From TA-21 sp035620895 (GTDB lineage: Archaea > Thermoproteota > Nitrososphaeria > Nitrososphaerales > Nitrososphaeraceae), in NCBI GenBank assembly GCA_035620895.1, contig DASPFY010000001.1:1-64000 (forward strand): a DNA stretch of 64,000 bases, in the 5' to 3' direction. Positions 17,975-26,633 of this stretch are shown here, in pieces. Position 1 is the first letter of the stretch. Each line of letters opens with the position of its first letter. The translations under genes and the position numbers were made by a program. The notes beneath the pieces were generated by a model that saw only the letters and a list, made by a program, of their open reading frames with translations, was not told the DNA's origin and did no database searches.

Positions 17975-19147
17975 TTAAGGGGCAGGTCGAACTCTATACC
18001 TTAATCCCTTCTGTCTCTGACTAACTCTATGGGCGATTCTTTTCTTCAACGAACCACTCATCTGATCGAACATTTTTGGCAAATCCCAACCGACGTTGAC
18101 ATAACTAGCTACATCATGTGTAGATATAATGTTAGCTTCAACCTCGTATCTTTTTCTCGCTCCTTGAATTTCTCTAATCTTCACACGGCATCGTGCTTGT
18201 TCTATATCTGGGTATACCTTCTTTAGCAGTTTCACCAAATTTGTGAATTTGGATTTTGCAAGCTCCGCATCGAGTGGGTCGTCCGGTAGGCCAATAAGAA
18301 AAATGGGAATTTCTTCTTCAACCTTTTCCCCAAGTAAATTGATTATATCTCTGTGAGTGATTATTCCTTGCACTTCATCTATTCCCATTATGACGCAGTA
18401 CGTAGAATTTTGTGATACCATTAGATCAGTTACCGATTGAAGTGTGTCGTTAATATTTGAAGTGAGAACGTTCTTATCTAATATCCCACTTATGGCAATA
18501 TCGAGCCTAAGTTGAGTATCATCAATTCCAAGTGATTTCCTACCGATCCTTTCAGATCTTAGCATGACATCTATAATATCCTTGGAAGTTACCATTCCGA
18601 CCAGGCCATTGTCTTGAACTACGGGTATGTGATCTATTCTCCTTCTTTTCATTATTGTCCTGGCAGAAGCAATCGTATCAGTCTTGCTTATGACAATGGG
18701 GCTTGGCGTCATAATATCTGATGCACTAGTTTTTCGAATGGCAGTGACATGCATGATATCTCTAATTGCTTGAACAATTTTTTTGCCCGAAATCTGACCT
18801 TTGATCTCATTTTTCTCGAGTAGTGGAAGTGCTCTGAGTCGATACAAACTCATCAATCTAGCAGCTTCTGAGGTTGTACTTTCAGAATTTAGAGTTGGAA
18901 TTATTTTTCCCAAAGTTGAGGGATTTTCCGATGTGATATTTTTCACTCCTAAAAAATCCCTCATGCTTAGAGCTGCAACTTTCCCTAACAGAGGCACGAA
19001 TATATCATAACAGTCTCTATCCATCAGGATTCCAATTATCTCTGAAATTGAATCACTAGCTTCTGCGATAACTCTAGGCTCAATGAAATCTAGAGCTGGG
19101 GTATGACGTAATTCATTAAAGCTTTCATACAAATCTGATACTGACAT
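17975..19147 (-). CDS. Four-CBS protein with C-terminal ribosome-hibernation-factor-like domain
   Basis: The 390-residue protein has CBS repeats at about 20-70 (degenerate), 75-130 (IKGQISGKK), 140-200 (MVTSKD) and 215-280 (IITHRD). Residues 290-390 differ: PIFLIGLP, then KLLKKVYPDIEQARCRVKIR, AR(KR)YEVEANI, and a helix ending with RIAHRVSQRQKGLRYRVRP. The beta-alpha-beta-beta-beta-alpha order and basic C-terminal helix resemble HPF/RaiA ribosome-hibernation domains. If right, the protein could tie ribosome silencing to nucleotide levels. The HPF assignment is by eye and needs a profile search. Confidence 0.8.
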   Translation of the reverse strand: MSVSDLYESFNELRHTPALDFIEPRVIAEASDSISEIIGILMDRDCYDIFVPLLGKVAALSMRDFLGVKNITSENPSTLGKIIPTLNSESTTSEAARLMSLYRLRALPLLEKNEIKGQISGKKIVQAIRDIMHVTAIRKTSASDIMTPSPIVISKTDTIASARTIMKRRRIDHIPVVQDNGLVGMVTSKDIIDVMLRSERIGRKSLGIDDTQLRLDIAISGILDKNVLTSNINDTLQSVTDLMVSQNSTYCVIMGIDEVQGIITHRDIINLLGEKVEEEIPIFLIGLPDDPLDAELAKSKFTNLVKLLKKVYPDIEQARCRVKIREIQGARKRYEVEANIISTHDVASYVNVGWDLPKMFDQMSGSLKKRIAHRVSQRQKGLRYRVRPAP

Positions 19148-19605
19148 CTCATAATATCTCGATTAGCACCTACTTTTATTTGATGTGCGTATATAGGTGC
19201 AAGAATTTACGCCTTAAACTTAGAATGCTATTTCAAATAGTAATAATTCAGCATCTTGAGCGTGTAGCAGGAATTCACGTGTTAACACTTGAGCATGGTG
19301 CTACGCTAAAATCAGTACACAGAGGAATGTTAGTAATTTACCAACACTCTAGCAGCCAGTATCGTCTGAATTTTAGAGAAGAAAATAAACATCACAGATA
19401 GTATTTTTGCATTCCATTATTTAGTGCGTATATTCGTAAAACGTTTTCAGATTTTATAGCAGAAATGTGGGAAGGAATTCCAAATTATAAGGGGAAATTT
19501 TATTACCCACTAAAGGAAAATGAAATTTCAATTGTGGTTATTCCTGCCAAAATAACAAGGCAATTACTATGATCACTCGAGAGAGGAACATAGATGAATT
19601 GAAAG
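19148..19605. other. 458-base intergenic region
   Basis: A 73-codon plus-strand frame (19180-19401, TTG start) is present but shows no family features or convincing promoter, so it is not called. Nothing else was recognised. Confidence 0.35.
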
Positions 19606-20277
19606 TTACGAATCATTCGGTATTATATTCGCCCTATACTTACGCATAATTTTCACAACTTCATCATCGGTGACCTGAGAAAAGTTCTTATAGAATGCGC
19701 CGACAGCTCGGAAAATCGACGGTGAACGTAAAACGATCAACTCATCTACAATATCTTTGAGTTTCTCGATTGTATCTCGTGGTCCTACAGGAGTTGCCAC
19801 CATCAATTTTTTTAGTCCTTGAGTTTTCAACCATTTGATAGCTGCAAACATTGTTGTACCTGTTGCTACACCGTCGTCGACTAGTAGCGCAACCTTACCT
19901 ACAAGGTGATATGTCTTATTTCCCCTAAATTTTATCAGACGTCTATCTATCTCTTTCTTTAACACAGAAACACTTTCTTCAATGTATTGTTTTGGTACGT
20001 GAAAGGAGCTGATAACATCTTCGTTTGGAATAAAGCTTCCGTCATGCATGACTGCACCTATTGCAAATTCTGAATTTAATGGATCTCCTACCTTCTTTGC
20101 GACAACTACGTCAAGGCTAGCCCCAAGTGCATTAGCTATGACTTCGCCTGTCACTACACCTCCTCTTGGTATCGCTAATACTACCAACGAGTCAGCCCAT
20201 CTTTCTTTCAACCATTGCAGTTTTCCAGCAAGCATTACTGCAGCTTGTGTTCTATCTTTGAAAAGCAATACGATCAA
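19606..20277 (-). CDS. Phosphoribosyltransferase-family protein
   Basis: The 223-residue protein starts at TTG 20277. It carries the type I PRTase PRPP loop LLVDDGVATGTTM at about residues 130-142 and the earlier AIPRGGVVTGEVIA. It belongs to the family often annotated as predicted phosphoribosyltransferase, found beside stress and nucleotide genes. The acceptor base is unknown. A TGCAATGCA motif lies 42 bases upstream. It is monocistronic. Confidence 0.9.
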   Translation of the reverse strand: MIVLLFKDRTQAAVMLAGKLQWLKERWADSLVVLAIPRGGVVTGEVIANALGASLDVVVAKKVGDPLNSEFAIGAVMHDGSFIPNEDVISSFHVPKQYIEESVSVLKKEIDRRLIKFRGNKTYHLVGKVALLVDDGVATGTTMFAAIKWLKTQGLKKLMVATPVGPRDTIEKLKDIVDELIVLRSPSIFRAVGAFYKNFSQVTDDEVVKIMRKYRANIIPNDS

Positions 20278-20849
20278 AATTTAAAGTTGATGGTAACATA
20301 TGAAAAATGCGTATACAGTGCAATGCAGTCAGTACAACAAGCAAAATGACACTCTTGCAATTACCAAGGCTTCTTATCACATTATTTTGCTCAAAAGAGA
20401 AATATTTTTGTCATAAATACTTGCCGAATCAATAATTTTAATATCAATGGTAACAAGTGAAGACAAAATGAGATCGACAAGTCTCAATACTCATTTATAG
20501 GACTTTTATCCACTCTGGTGAAAATCTATAATACGATCGTGCAAACGTAATAACTTGGAAATGGAAGCAGTCGAGATAAGCCTTGATGTGTCAATCTGAC
20601 AAAAGAAAATCAGCTGAATGACAGATTTTATTGGTAATGGCTTTTTACATAACTAACACGACATATGGAACCTGTTTGTATTCCAATGTTCCTTAAAAAA
20701 TGCAATAGCAATAGACAGTTTAATGCAACACTTTATTCAAATAAATTTTATTACAATGCACTGTACCCACACAAGATATATGCGCTACAACTCCATGTAT
20801 CGTGGTGACCCTGCATAGCTAAAAAAATAGACTCGGGCGAAAATAATAC
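20278..20849. other. 570-base divergent intergenic region between PRTase and alcohol dehydrogenase
   Basis: It holds a TGCAATGCA site at 20319-20327 and a degenerate ATGCACTG at 20756-20763, near the two promoters. The middle (about 20400-20720) shows no gene or RNA that I recognise. Confidence 0.4.
20319..20327. promoter_or_regulatory. TGCAATGCA motif upstream of the PRTase gene
   Basis: It sits 42 bases before the TTG start of the phosphoribosyltransferase, where upstream control elements next to an archaeal BRE/TATA would lie. It is part of the shared motif set. Confidence 0.45.
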
Positions 20850-21903
20850 ATGCGCGGCAAGAATTCATAAATATGGCATTCCTCTTGAAGTTGAGGATAT
20901 TAAAAAACCGATTGTTTCATCCCCGGAAGAAGTGGTAGTGAAAGTTGGAGCCGCAGGGCTGTGTCACTCTGATATACATCTAATAAATGGAGATTGGCAG
21001 AAAAGTCTGCCCCTACATTTGCCCAAGACTCCTGGTCATGAGGTAGCAGGCTGGGTCGAGGAAACAGGCACTTTAGTTCCCAAAAGTATCAAGAAAGGAG
21101 ACTTGGTAGCCGTATTTGGTGGTTGGGGTTGTGGATTTTGTTTTTACTGTAAAAGAGGAGATGAGCAAATGTGCCAGGCAGCAAAGTGGCCAGGGCTCTC
21201 CGAATACGACGGAGGCTTTTCAGAATATGTCTTGGTTCCTTCTTATAGATTCCTAATTAGGGTTGATCAACAGACTACGTTGTTAAAACCTGAAGAGCTA
21301 GCGCCACTTACGGATGCAGGGCTCACACCATATAGAGCTATGAAAAAAGTTCGGCATATTCTTGGACCAAATAGGAACGTTGCTATAATAGGAATAGGAG
21401 GATTGGGATTTTATGCTACTCAATATGCAAGAATTTTAGGTTCGGGTGCGACAGTTATGGCTCTGGATCGCAATGACGACAAGCTAGAGATGGCTAAACA
21501 AGTTGGAGGTGCAGATTTTTCACTGAATCTAACCGAATCAGAAGTCAGGAGTAAGATTCGCAAGATAACAAATGGTGAAGGAATCGACGTAGTACTTGAT
21601 ACCGTGGGTTTAGAAAGCACTATCAATCTGGCCGTGGACATTTTGAATAAAAATGGAGCAATAGTTGTAGTAGGATTGTTTGGGAAAGAAATCAAAACAC
21701 CCTTGTTTCAGACAGTCATTCAGGAATACCAGATTTACGGCTCATTGTGGGGAAATTATAATGAGCTTCGTGAAGTTATTGAACTGGCCAAAAAAGGAAA
21801 AATCAAACATAAAATCCAAAAGTTCCCTCTCTCCAGAGTGAATGAGGCCATTGACCTATTGATTGCTGGGAACATAGAAGGTCGTGCAGTGATTATTCCA
21901 TAG
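20850..21903 (+). CDS. Zinc-dependent alcohol dehydrogenase with start-codon frameshift
   Basis: This is a medium-chain dehydrogenase/reductase. Conserved sequence in frame runs from AARIHKYGIPLEVEDIKKP (20854 on) through GAAGLCHSDIHL (catalytic Cys), GHEVAGWVEE, four structural cysteines (GCGFCFYCKRGDEQMC) and GIGGLGFYATQYA to the end. The natural start would be ATG 20850, but one extra base (C20853) separates it from the frame, and no other in-frame start precedes GTG 20932, which would cut about 26 residues. So either a one-base error or mutation occurred, or a shortened protein is made. The substrate is unknown. Confidence 0.85.
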
Positions 21904-22072
21904 CACTTTTTTATTATCTTCAAGTCAATATCGGTCAAAATGCCACTCCTAATAATTGTTTGATCGGTGACTATAATTTACTATTTCATCAGAGCCAATT
22001 ATTGATTACGTGTATTAAATAATCGCAGGGAAGAGATATTAGGTACAAAAAGATTCCATAACTTCAAGAAAT

Positions 22073-22669
22073 TTGAATTCGTCTGATCCAGAAAAGGTTA
22101 CAACCCCTAAAAAAACAAAGAGTATAACTTTCAGGTTAGATACAATGGTAATAGACGAATTACAAAGAGAGGCAAATGGAGCAGAGATTTCTTTGAATGT
22201 GATGGTAAACCAAGTTCTGAGAAGATACATTGAATGGGATAGATTTGAAAACAAAGTGGGTATGATACCAATTCCAAAATCAATATTGTGTTCCCTAATA
22301 AATCAAACAATGGAGGTTGCAGCCGAAGCTAAAATAGCAGACTTGGAGGCTTATAGAGATAAGATTGTAAAGCACGCGGCAGAAAGTGCATTGAAAGTGA
22401 TGAAGGATACAGTTCTGTTCATGAGGAATGATTACAGTTTTTGGACCGTACTGGATGTCCTAAGAAGGTACATGAAAGTTGCTGGAATTACGTCGGACCA
22501 CAGGGTAGAGCAGGAAAGAAAGCATGTCTTCATCATACAGCACGACCTGGGCGAAACTTGGTCTCTGTTTGCGAAGGAACTTTTGCTCATGATATTTGCA
22601 GAATTGGCAAATGTTAAGGCTGAGATTAATGCAACAGATAAAACCGTGAAAGCAGAAGTCAATTTGTAA
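22073..22669 (+). CDS. Ribbon-helix-helix protein with C-terminal domain of unknown function
   Basis: The 198-residue product uses a TTG start. Residues 15-60 match a MetJ/Arc-type ribbon-helix-helix (SITFRLDTMVIDELQREA followed by LNVMVNQVLRRYIEWD). Residues 70-185 form a separate domain (FWTVLDVLRRYMKVAG, FIIQHDLGETWSLFAKELL) that I recognise as recurring in thaumarchaeal proteins without known function. It is likely a DNA-binding regulator; the effector is unknown. Confidence 0.85.
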   Translation: MNSSDPEKVTTPKKTKSITFRLDTMVIDELQREANGAEISLNVMVNQVLRRYIEWDRFENKVGMIPIPKSILCSLINQTMEVAAEAKIADLEAYRDKIVKHAAESALKVMKDTVLFMRNDYSFWTVLDVLRRYMKVAGITSDHRVEQERKHVFIIQHDLGETWSLFAKELLLMIFAELANVKAEINATDKTVKAEVNL

Positions 22670-22695
22670 CTTAAACCGTGATGGTGAATGTGTAA

Positions 22696-22704
22696 TGCAT
22701 TGCA
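22696..22704. promoter_or_regulatory. TGCATTGCA motif upstream of the NTF2-like gene
   Basis: It lies 43 bases before the GTG start at 22747 and directly upstream of the TATA element at 22713-22723. Confidence 0.5.
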
Positions 22705-22712
22705 TACGCCGT

Positions 22713-22723
22713 ACTTATATATA
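22713..22723 (+). promoter_or_regulatory. TATA box of the NTF2-like gene
   Basis: CTTATATATAC lies about 25-35 bases before the GTG start at 22747, as expected for a leaderless archaeal transcript. Confidence 0.6.
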
Positions 22724-22746
22724 CATTTCAAAATCCAGTACTTAAG

Positions 22747-23142
22747 GTGAATACGTTGAAGCAATCAATGAAAGCCAACGAAAAATGCGAATTTGTAGTG
22801 CGTGAATACTTTAAAAGAATTAAGTCAGGAGACGTGCAAGGTACTTTGAGTCTTTTTTCAGATAATGCTGTGGTTCATGAACCTTTTAGCAAATCAAATT
22901 ACCTTTTAGGCAAATCAGAAATTGAATCCTTTCTTAATTCCGTAGTTATGGCCAATGAAGGACTCGACTACGATCTCAAAATTGAAAAAGACAATCAGGG
23001 AGACAACGCCGCTATGATTGCGGATGTTATATTTCGCAAGGAAGGCTCGATAAGATGCAGGATTACATTTCAATTGGAGAACACAAGGGCAGACAAGTCA
23101 GTTAGAACAATAAAGCTAATGCACATAGAATTCATCGACTAA
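22747..23142 (+). CDS. NTF2/SnoaL-like domain protein
   Basis: The 131-residue single-domain protein has VVREYFKRIKSGDVQGTLSLFSDNAVVHEP and a later KSEIESFLNSV, the helix-then-strand pattern of SnoaL/NTF2-like proteins (cone-shaped alpha+beta barrel). Members are small-molecule enzymes or binding proteins. No catalytic residues can be assigned. Starts GTG 22747, TTG 22756 or ATG 22768 are all possible. The promoter has a TGCA-T-TGCA motif plus TATA. Confidence 0.8.
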   Translation: MNTLKQSMKANEKCEFVVREYFKRIKSGDVQGTLSLFSDNAVVHEPFSKSNYLLGKSEIESFLNSVVMANEGLDYDLKIEKDNQGDNAAMIADVIFRKEGSIRCRITFQLENTRADKSVRTIKLMHIEFID

Positions 23143-23187
23143 ATTGACTTCTATCAATTAATTGTAAATTTCAAGAAGTGAACCCAA

Positions 23188-23197
23188 ATTATTTAAG
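23188..23197 (+). promoter_or_regulatory. TATA box of the UspA gene at 23221
   Basis: ATTATTTAAG lies 24-33 bases before ATG 23221, consistent with leaderless transcription. Confidence 0.5.
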
Positions 23198-23220
23198 TCG
23201 CCTATAAACAGCTATACGCA

Positions 23221-23679
23221 ATGAAGGCCCTATTTTCAAAGATATTGGTTCCAATTGATGGTTCTGATTATTCGTTCAAAGCTGCAGAGTACGCGATTGA
23301 CGTTTCAAGAAGATATCAATCTGAAATTACTTTGATATCGATAGTCGCATCAAAAGTGAGGTATGGAGACTCGTCTGGTATATTTGGCGCAATTCCACCG
23401 AGTTACCTCAAGAAATATGAAAATGAGGCTAGAAAATGGTTTAATCGGGTCTCAGAAAAGGCAAAAAAGGATGGCCTGGAAATTAAAAAAATAAAGACTG
23501 ATGTAATTACCACACCTGTGTCCACAGTTTCCACCATATTGCGATACGCTGAAAAAGATGGTGCTGATTTAATAGTCATAGGAACAAGGGGAATTACTGG
23601 ATTTAAGAGAATGCTAGTTGGTAGTGTAGCATCGGGCGTTGTTACCTATGCTCATTGTCCTGTCCTGATAATACGTTAA
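23221..23679 (+). CDS. Universal stress protein (UspA family)
   Basis: The 152-residue Usp has FSKILVPIDGSDYSFKAAEYA at the N-terminus and an intact ATP motif GTRGITGFKRMLVGSVAS near residue 120, ending CPVLIIR. It is followed 72 bases later by a CBS gene on the same strand; both have their own TATA-like element. It is related to the other Usps here but not a recent duplicate. Confidence 0.95.
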   Translation: MKALFSKILVPIDGSDYSFKAAEYAIDVSRRYQSEITLISIVASKVRYGDSSGIFGAIPPSYLKKYENEARKWFNRVSEKAKKDGLEIKKIKTDVITTPVSTVSTILRYAEKDGADLIVIGTRGITGFKRMLVGSVASGVVTYAHCPVLIIR

Positions 23680-23713
23680 TTTAAGAAAATGCTCTGCATG
23701 GCAATGAAGCCGT

Positions 23714-23726
23714 CATAAATATATAT
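23714..23726 (+). promoter_or_regulatory. TATA box of the CBS gene at 23752
   Basis: ATAAATATATATT lies about 26-38 bases before ATG 23752. Confidence 0.55.
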
Positions 23727-23751
23727 TGATTAGTCAAATCAAAAACGTAAG

Positions 23752-24258
23752 ATGAACCTTGCAACGATATCAGTTTCCGACTTGATGAATCCCAAGGTTA
23801 AAACTGTAAACGAGGACAAAAATATTATGAGTGCATGTAGAGTAATGCAAGAGAACAGCATTGGATGCGTAATAGTTGTTACTATTGCCGGAGACGGCAC
23901 TCCGGTGGGCATAATCACTGAACGTGATGTAGTGAGAATTCTTAGCAAGTTTAACCCGGCATTAGTTCACTTTGCATTGTGGAAAGTAATGAGCAAGCCT
24001 TTATTCACCATAGAGCCATCTGCATCAATTAATGACGCAATTAAGCTAATGAATGACAAGAAAATTCGCAGACTTGTTGTAGTAGACAAAAATAACGAAA
24101 TGATTGGGATAATGACACAGAAAGACATATTCAACGTGATCGAAAAAAATCCGAGCCTACTTGAAGAATTGTATGGTGATAATTTTTCGCCAAGTTTCAA
24201 GGAAGTTTATGAACGGTTCAGTCAGTACAGATTTGAGAACCTAGCACCCGACTTGTGA
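23752..24258 (+). CDS. CBS-pair protein, paralogue of 13326-13841
   Basis: The 168-residue protein carries two CBS repeats (about 8-70 with GIITERD, 78-133 with GIMTQKD) and the same C-terminal segment as the 13326 protein (FKEVYERFSQYRFENL). High similarity over the whole length marks a duplication. It is probably an adenosine-ligand sensor. Together with the Usp just upstream it repeats the Usp/CBS pairing at 12.7-13.8 kb. Confidence 0.93.
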   Translation: MNLATISVSDLMNPKVKTVNEDKNIMSACRVMQENSIGCVIVVTIAGDGTPVGIITERDVVRILSKFNPALVHFALWKVMSKPLFTIEPSASINDAIKLMNDKKIRRLVVVDKNNEMIGIMTQKDIFNVIEKNPSLLEELYGDNFSPSFKEVYERFSQYRFENLAPDL

Positions 24259-24333
24259 AAGATTCCTTTGGCGCATAGCGCTGGCTTTAATTCATTTTGG
24301 CGACTGAACTAACAATTTTACAGAAAAAACAAT

Positions 24334-24357
24334 GAATTTGATATCGCGATCAAATTC
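24334..24357. repeat. Perfect 9-base inverted repeat upstream of hsp20
   Basis: GAATTTGAT and ATCAAATTC flank a 6-base ATCGCG centre. It lies 56-79 bases upstream of the Hsp20 start and about 34 bases before its TATA-like CTTTAAAATA. The position and symmetry fit a dimeric regulator's operator; no regulator is identified. Confidence 0.5.
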
Positions 24358-24412
24358 GTCAGTATGCTTTGTAATGCAGTGTGTGCATAGCTTTAAAATA
24401 GATTAACCAATA

Positions 24413-24910
24413 ATGTCATACATGACATCAGATAAGTCAGAAATTACAAGAAGAAAAGCATTATTTCCTACGGCGTTTGACGATATATTCGAAGGCTTTA
24501 GGAAGGATATAGAGGACAGGTTATTTTTCCCAACATTGAGCTTCCTTGGCAGACGAAATGACCTTTTATCAGACTTAGAAACTCGTCTCCCCCTATGCGA
24601 TATGGAAGATCTGGGCGACAAGTACGAAGTTACCGTGGAAGCTCCAGGAATTCCAAAAGACAAAATTAACGTGAAGGCAGGTACCGATTATATTGACATT
24701 TCAGGAGAGCAAGAAAAGAAGACAGAAGAAAAAAGAAAAAATTACTTATACAATGAAAGATCGTATAGCTCACTAAGAAGACGTATTTCAACTCCAGAAG
24801 AAATTGATCCGTCGAAAATAGATGCAAAAATGGAAAATGGCGTTTTACGTATTCAAGTTCCCAAGAAAACGCCAACACAAAGTAAAGAAACTAAAGTGGA
24901 AGTAAAGTAG
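24413..24910 (+). CDS. hsp20: Small heat-shock protein Hsp20
   Basis: The 165-residue protein has an N-terminal region with FDDIFEGFRKDIEDR and an alpha-crystallin domain from about residue 62 (CDMEDLGDKYEVTVEAPGIP) to 150 (KMENGVLRIQVPKK). It is an ATP-independent holdase that oligomerises in the cytosol. Upstream are a TATA-like CTTTAAAATA, a TGCA-rich stretch (24371-24388) and a perfect inverted repeat at 24334-24357, which suggest control. A poly-T stretch follows the gene. Confidence 0.94.
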   Translation: MSYMTSDKSEITRRKALFPTAFDDIFEGFRKDIEDRLFFPTLSFLGRRNDLLSDLETRLPLCDMEDLGDKYEVTVEAPGIPKDKINVKAGTDYIDISGEQEKKTEEKRKNYLYNERSYSSLRRRISTPEEIDPSKIDAKMENGVLRIQVPKKTPTQSKETKVEVK

Positions 24911-24928
24911 GTATTAACTTACATAGGC

Positions 24929-24952
24929 ATTTTTTGACAAGCGCTTTTTTTA
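24929..24952 (+). terminator. Poly-T terminator region after hsp20
   Basis: Two T runs (about 24930-24935 and 24945-24951) follow the stop codon by about 20-40 bases, the usual archaeal termination signal. Confidence 0.45.
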
Positions 24953-25163
24953 TAAATATATTTAAATTATTTAATTTACTGGAATACTAAAGTATTCTCA
25001 ATTACAACGAATTATTCCTCGAGATTTTGTTGCCATTCATGTATTGTAATTATCAATAAGCGACAGAGAAAAGAAAGTTTCGGAAATGTTACTGCTAAAT
25101 TAAAACAAAATGATTCGTGTGTATTAGTAGAAGAGCAAACCCATTTTAAGATTTAAGAGATTT

Positions 25164-26513
25164 TTATTTTTGATTTTGGTCAATTTTTCTTTTTGTTAAA
25201 ATCAAGCATAGAATCATGATTGAAATTAAAGGTATCACTGCAGATAATACCACGTGATAATTAAACTGAAGCATTATAACAATCGTCATAATCAACCCTA
25301 GTACAGGAAATATTGGTATCTGCATAACCTTAAATGGAGACATAAATGGTCTCTGTAAAGTAGGCTGTTTGAATCGAAGACTTATTACAGAAGAGTTGAC
25401 GAATACAAATACAATTAATATAGTGAATACTGAAATACTGGCAACATCTGTAAGTTTACCAGAATACAGTATAATAGTGGCCAAAGTAAAGGCCATAATA
25501 AAAATTATTGCTAACCATGGTGTCTTTCTGGCGGAATGTACTTCAGCAAGTACAGTAGGGATTGCCTCGTCATATTTTGCTATTCCAAAAATTATTCTTG
25601 ATCCCGAAATTAGCATCATCAGAACCGTATTGGTGGTAGCAAACAGCGCTAGAATAGTTAGTACGATTATGCCGTTGTTGCCCAATGCTTTGGACGCTGC
25701 AAGTGCAAGAGGAGCATTTGATCTGGATAATTCTTCCCATCCCACCAAAGCCACAGTAGAAACGGCAACTAAAACGTAGATTATTGTAGTAACTAGAATT
25801 GAAAATACTAAAGCTCTGGGAATTGTTCTCGTTGGATTTTTAGTTTCTTCAGAAATATTGGAAATATTTTCAAATCCATAATATGCAAAAAATACAAGCA
25901 CAGTCGATGCTAGAATTGTTGAGATAATGGCAGCATGTGAAGAATATGCAATACCCGGCATTTCAAAATAATTAGTATCTTCAACTGATCCGATGGACAA
26001 TCCTACTCCTATTATTATTAAAAGTCCCGAAACTTCTACCAATGTAAATATGCTGTTTACCCAGACTGATTCCCTAATTCCATAGTAATTCAAAAATGAT
26101 AGAGTTAGCACTAGCCCTATGGCATACAGAATGGGTGGATATCCTGGCAGAAGGACTGCCAAATAACCTGAAAAACCAATTGCTACTGTGGCTGCAGATG
26201 TTATCGCTACAAAAATTGTCAAACAACCAATAAACAAAGCCAAAAAATCATTGTCAAACCCCGCTTTCACATAGACATATTCAGCAGCACTCTTTGGGAA
26301 AACGGATGATAGTTCGGCATAGCTTAGTCCGGTTAATGTTGCCATTGCTGCTGCCAACAAAAATGAAATCCACATGGCGTTACCGGCAATTGCTGCTACA
26401 TCTCCAATTAGCACGTAAATTCCCGCACCTAAAATCAATCCGATTCCATACATCGCGGCTTGAACTAGAGTAACACTTCGTCTGAGTCCAGGACCGATGT
26501 CTATTGCGGGCAC
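25164..26513 (-). CDS. APC-family amino acid permease
   Basis: The 449-residue polytopic protein uses a GTG start at 26513 and has about twelve hydrophobic segments. The first helix holds MYGIGLILGAGIYVLIG, the unwound Gly-rich substrate motif of APC transporters, followed by AELSSVFPKSAAEYVY. It likely imports or exchanges amino acids or polyamines; the specificity cannot be read. It is divergent from the VIT-family gene, sharing about 120 bases of promoter DNA. Confidence 0.93.
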   Translation of the reverse strand: MPAIDIGPGLRRSVTLVQAAMYGIGLILGAGIYVLIGDVAAIAGNAMWISFLLAAAMATLTGLSYAELSSVFPKSAAEYVYVKAGFDNDFLALFIGCLTIFVAITSAATVAIGFSGYLAVLLPGYPPILYAIGLVLTLSFLNYYGIRESVWVNSIFTLVEVSGLLIIIGVGLSIGSVEDTNYFEMPGIAYSSHAAIISTILASTVLVFFAYYGFENISNISEETKNPTRTIPRALVFSILVTTIIYVLVAVSTVALVGWEELSRSNAPLALAASKALGNNGIIVLTILALFATTNTVLMMLISGSRIIFGIAKYDEAIPTVLAEVHSARKTPWLAIIFIMAFTLATIILYSGKLTDVASISVFTILIVFVFVNSSVISLRFKQPTLQRPFMSPFKVMQIPIFPVLGLIMTIVIMLQFNYHVVLSAVIPLISIMILCLILTKRKIDQNQK

Positions 26514-26602
26514 AATACGGTTTTACATTTGTTATTATCTAAACTATTAGATCAGGCAATATGGAATGAGTCAGTATGGTTTTACTCATTTCTATACATC
26601 AA

Positions 26603-26611
26603 GTGTTTAAA
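26603..26611 (+). promoter_or_regulatory. TATA box of the VIT-family gene
   Basis: GTGTTTAAA lies about 23-31 bases before ATG 26634. Confidence 0.45.
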
Positions 26612-26633
26612 GCAAGTCAAGTAATCTAGTATT

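Noticed and set aside
19180..19401. A 73-codon plus-strand frame with TTG start
   Set aside because: There is no motif, paralogue or convincing promoter and the composition is not coding-like.
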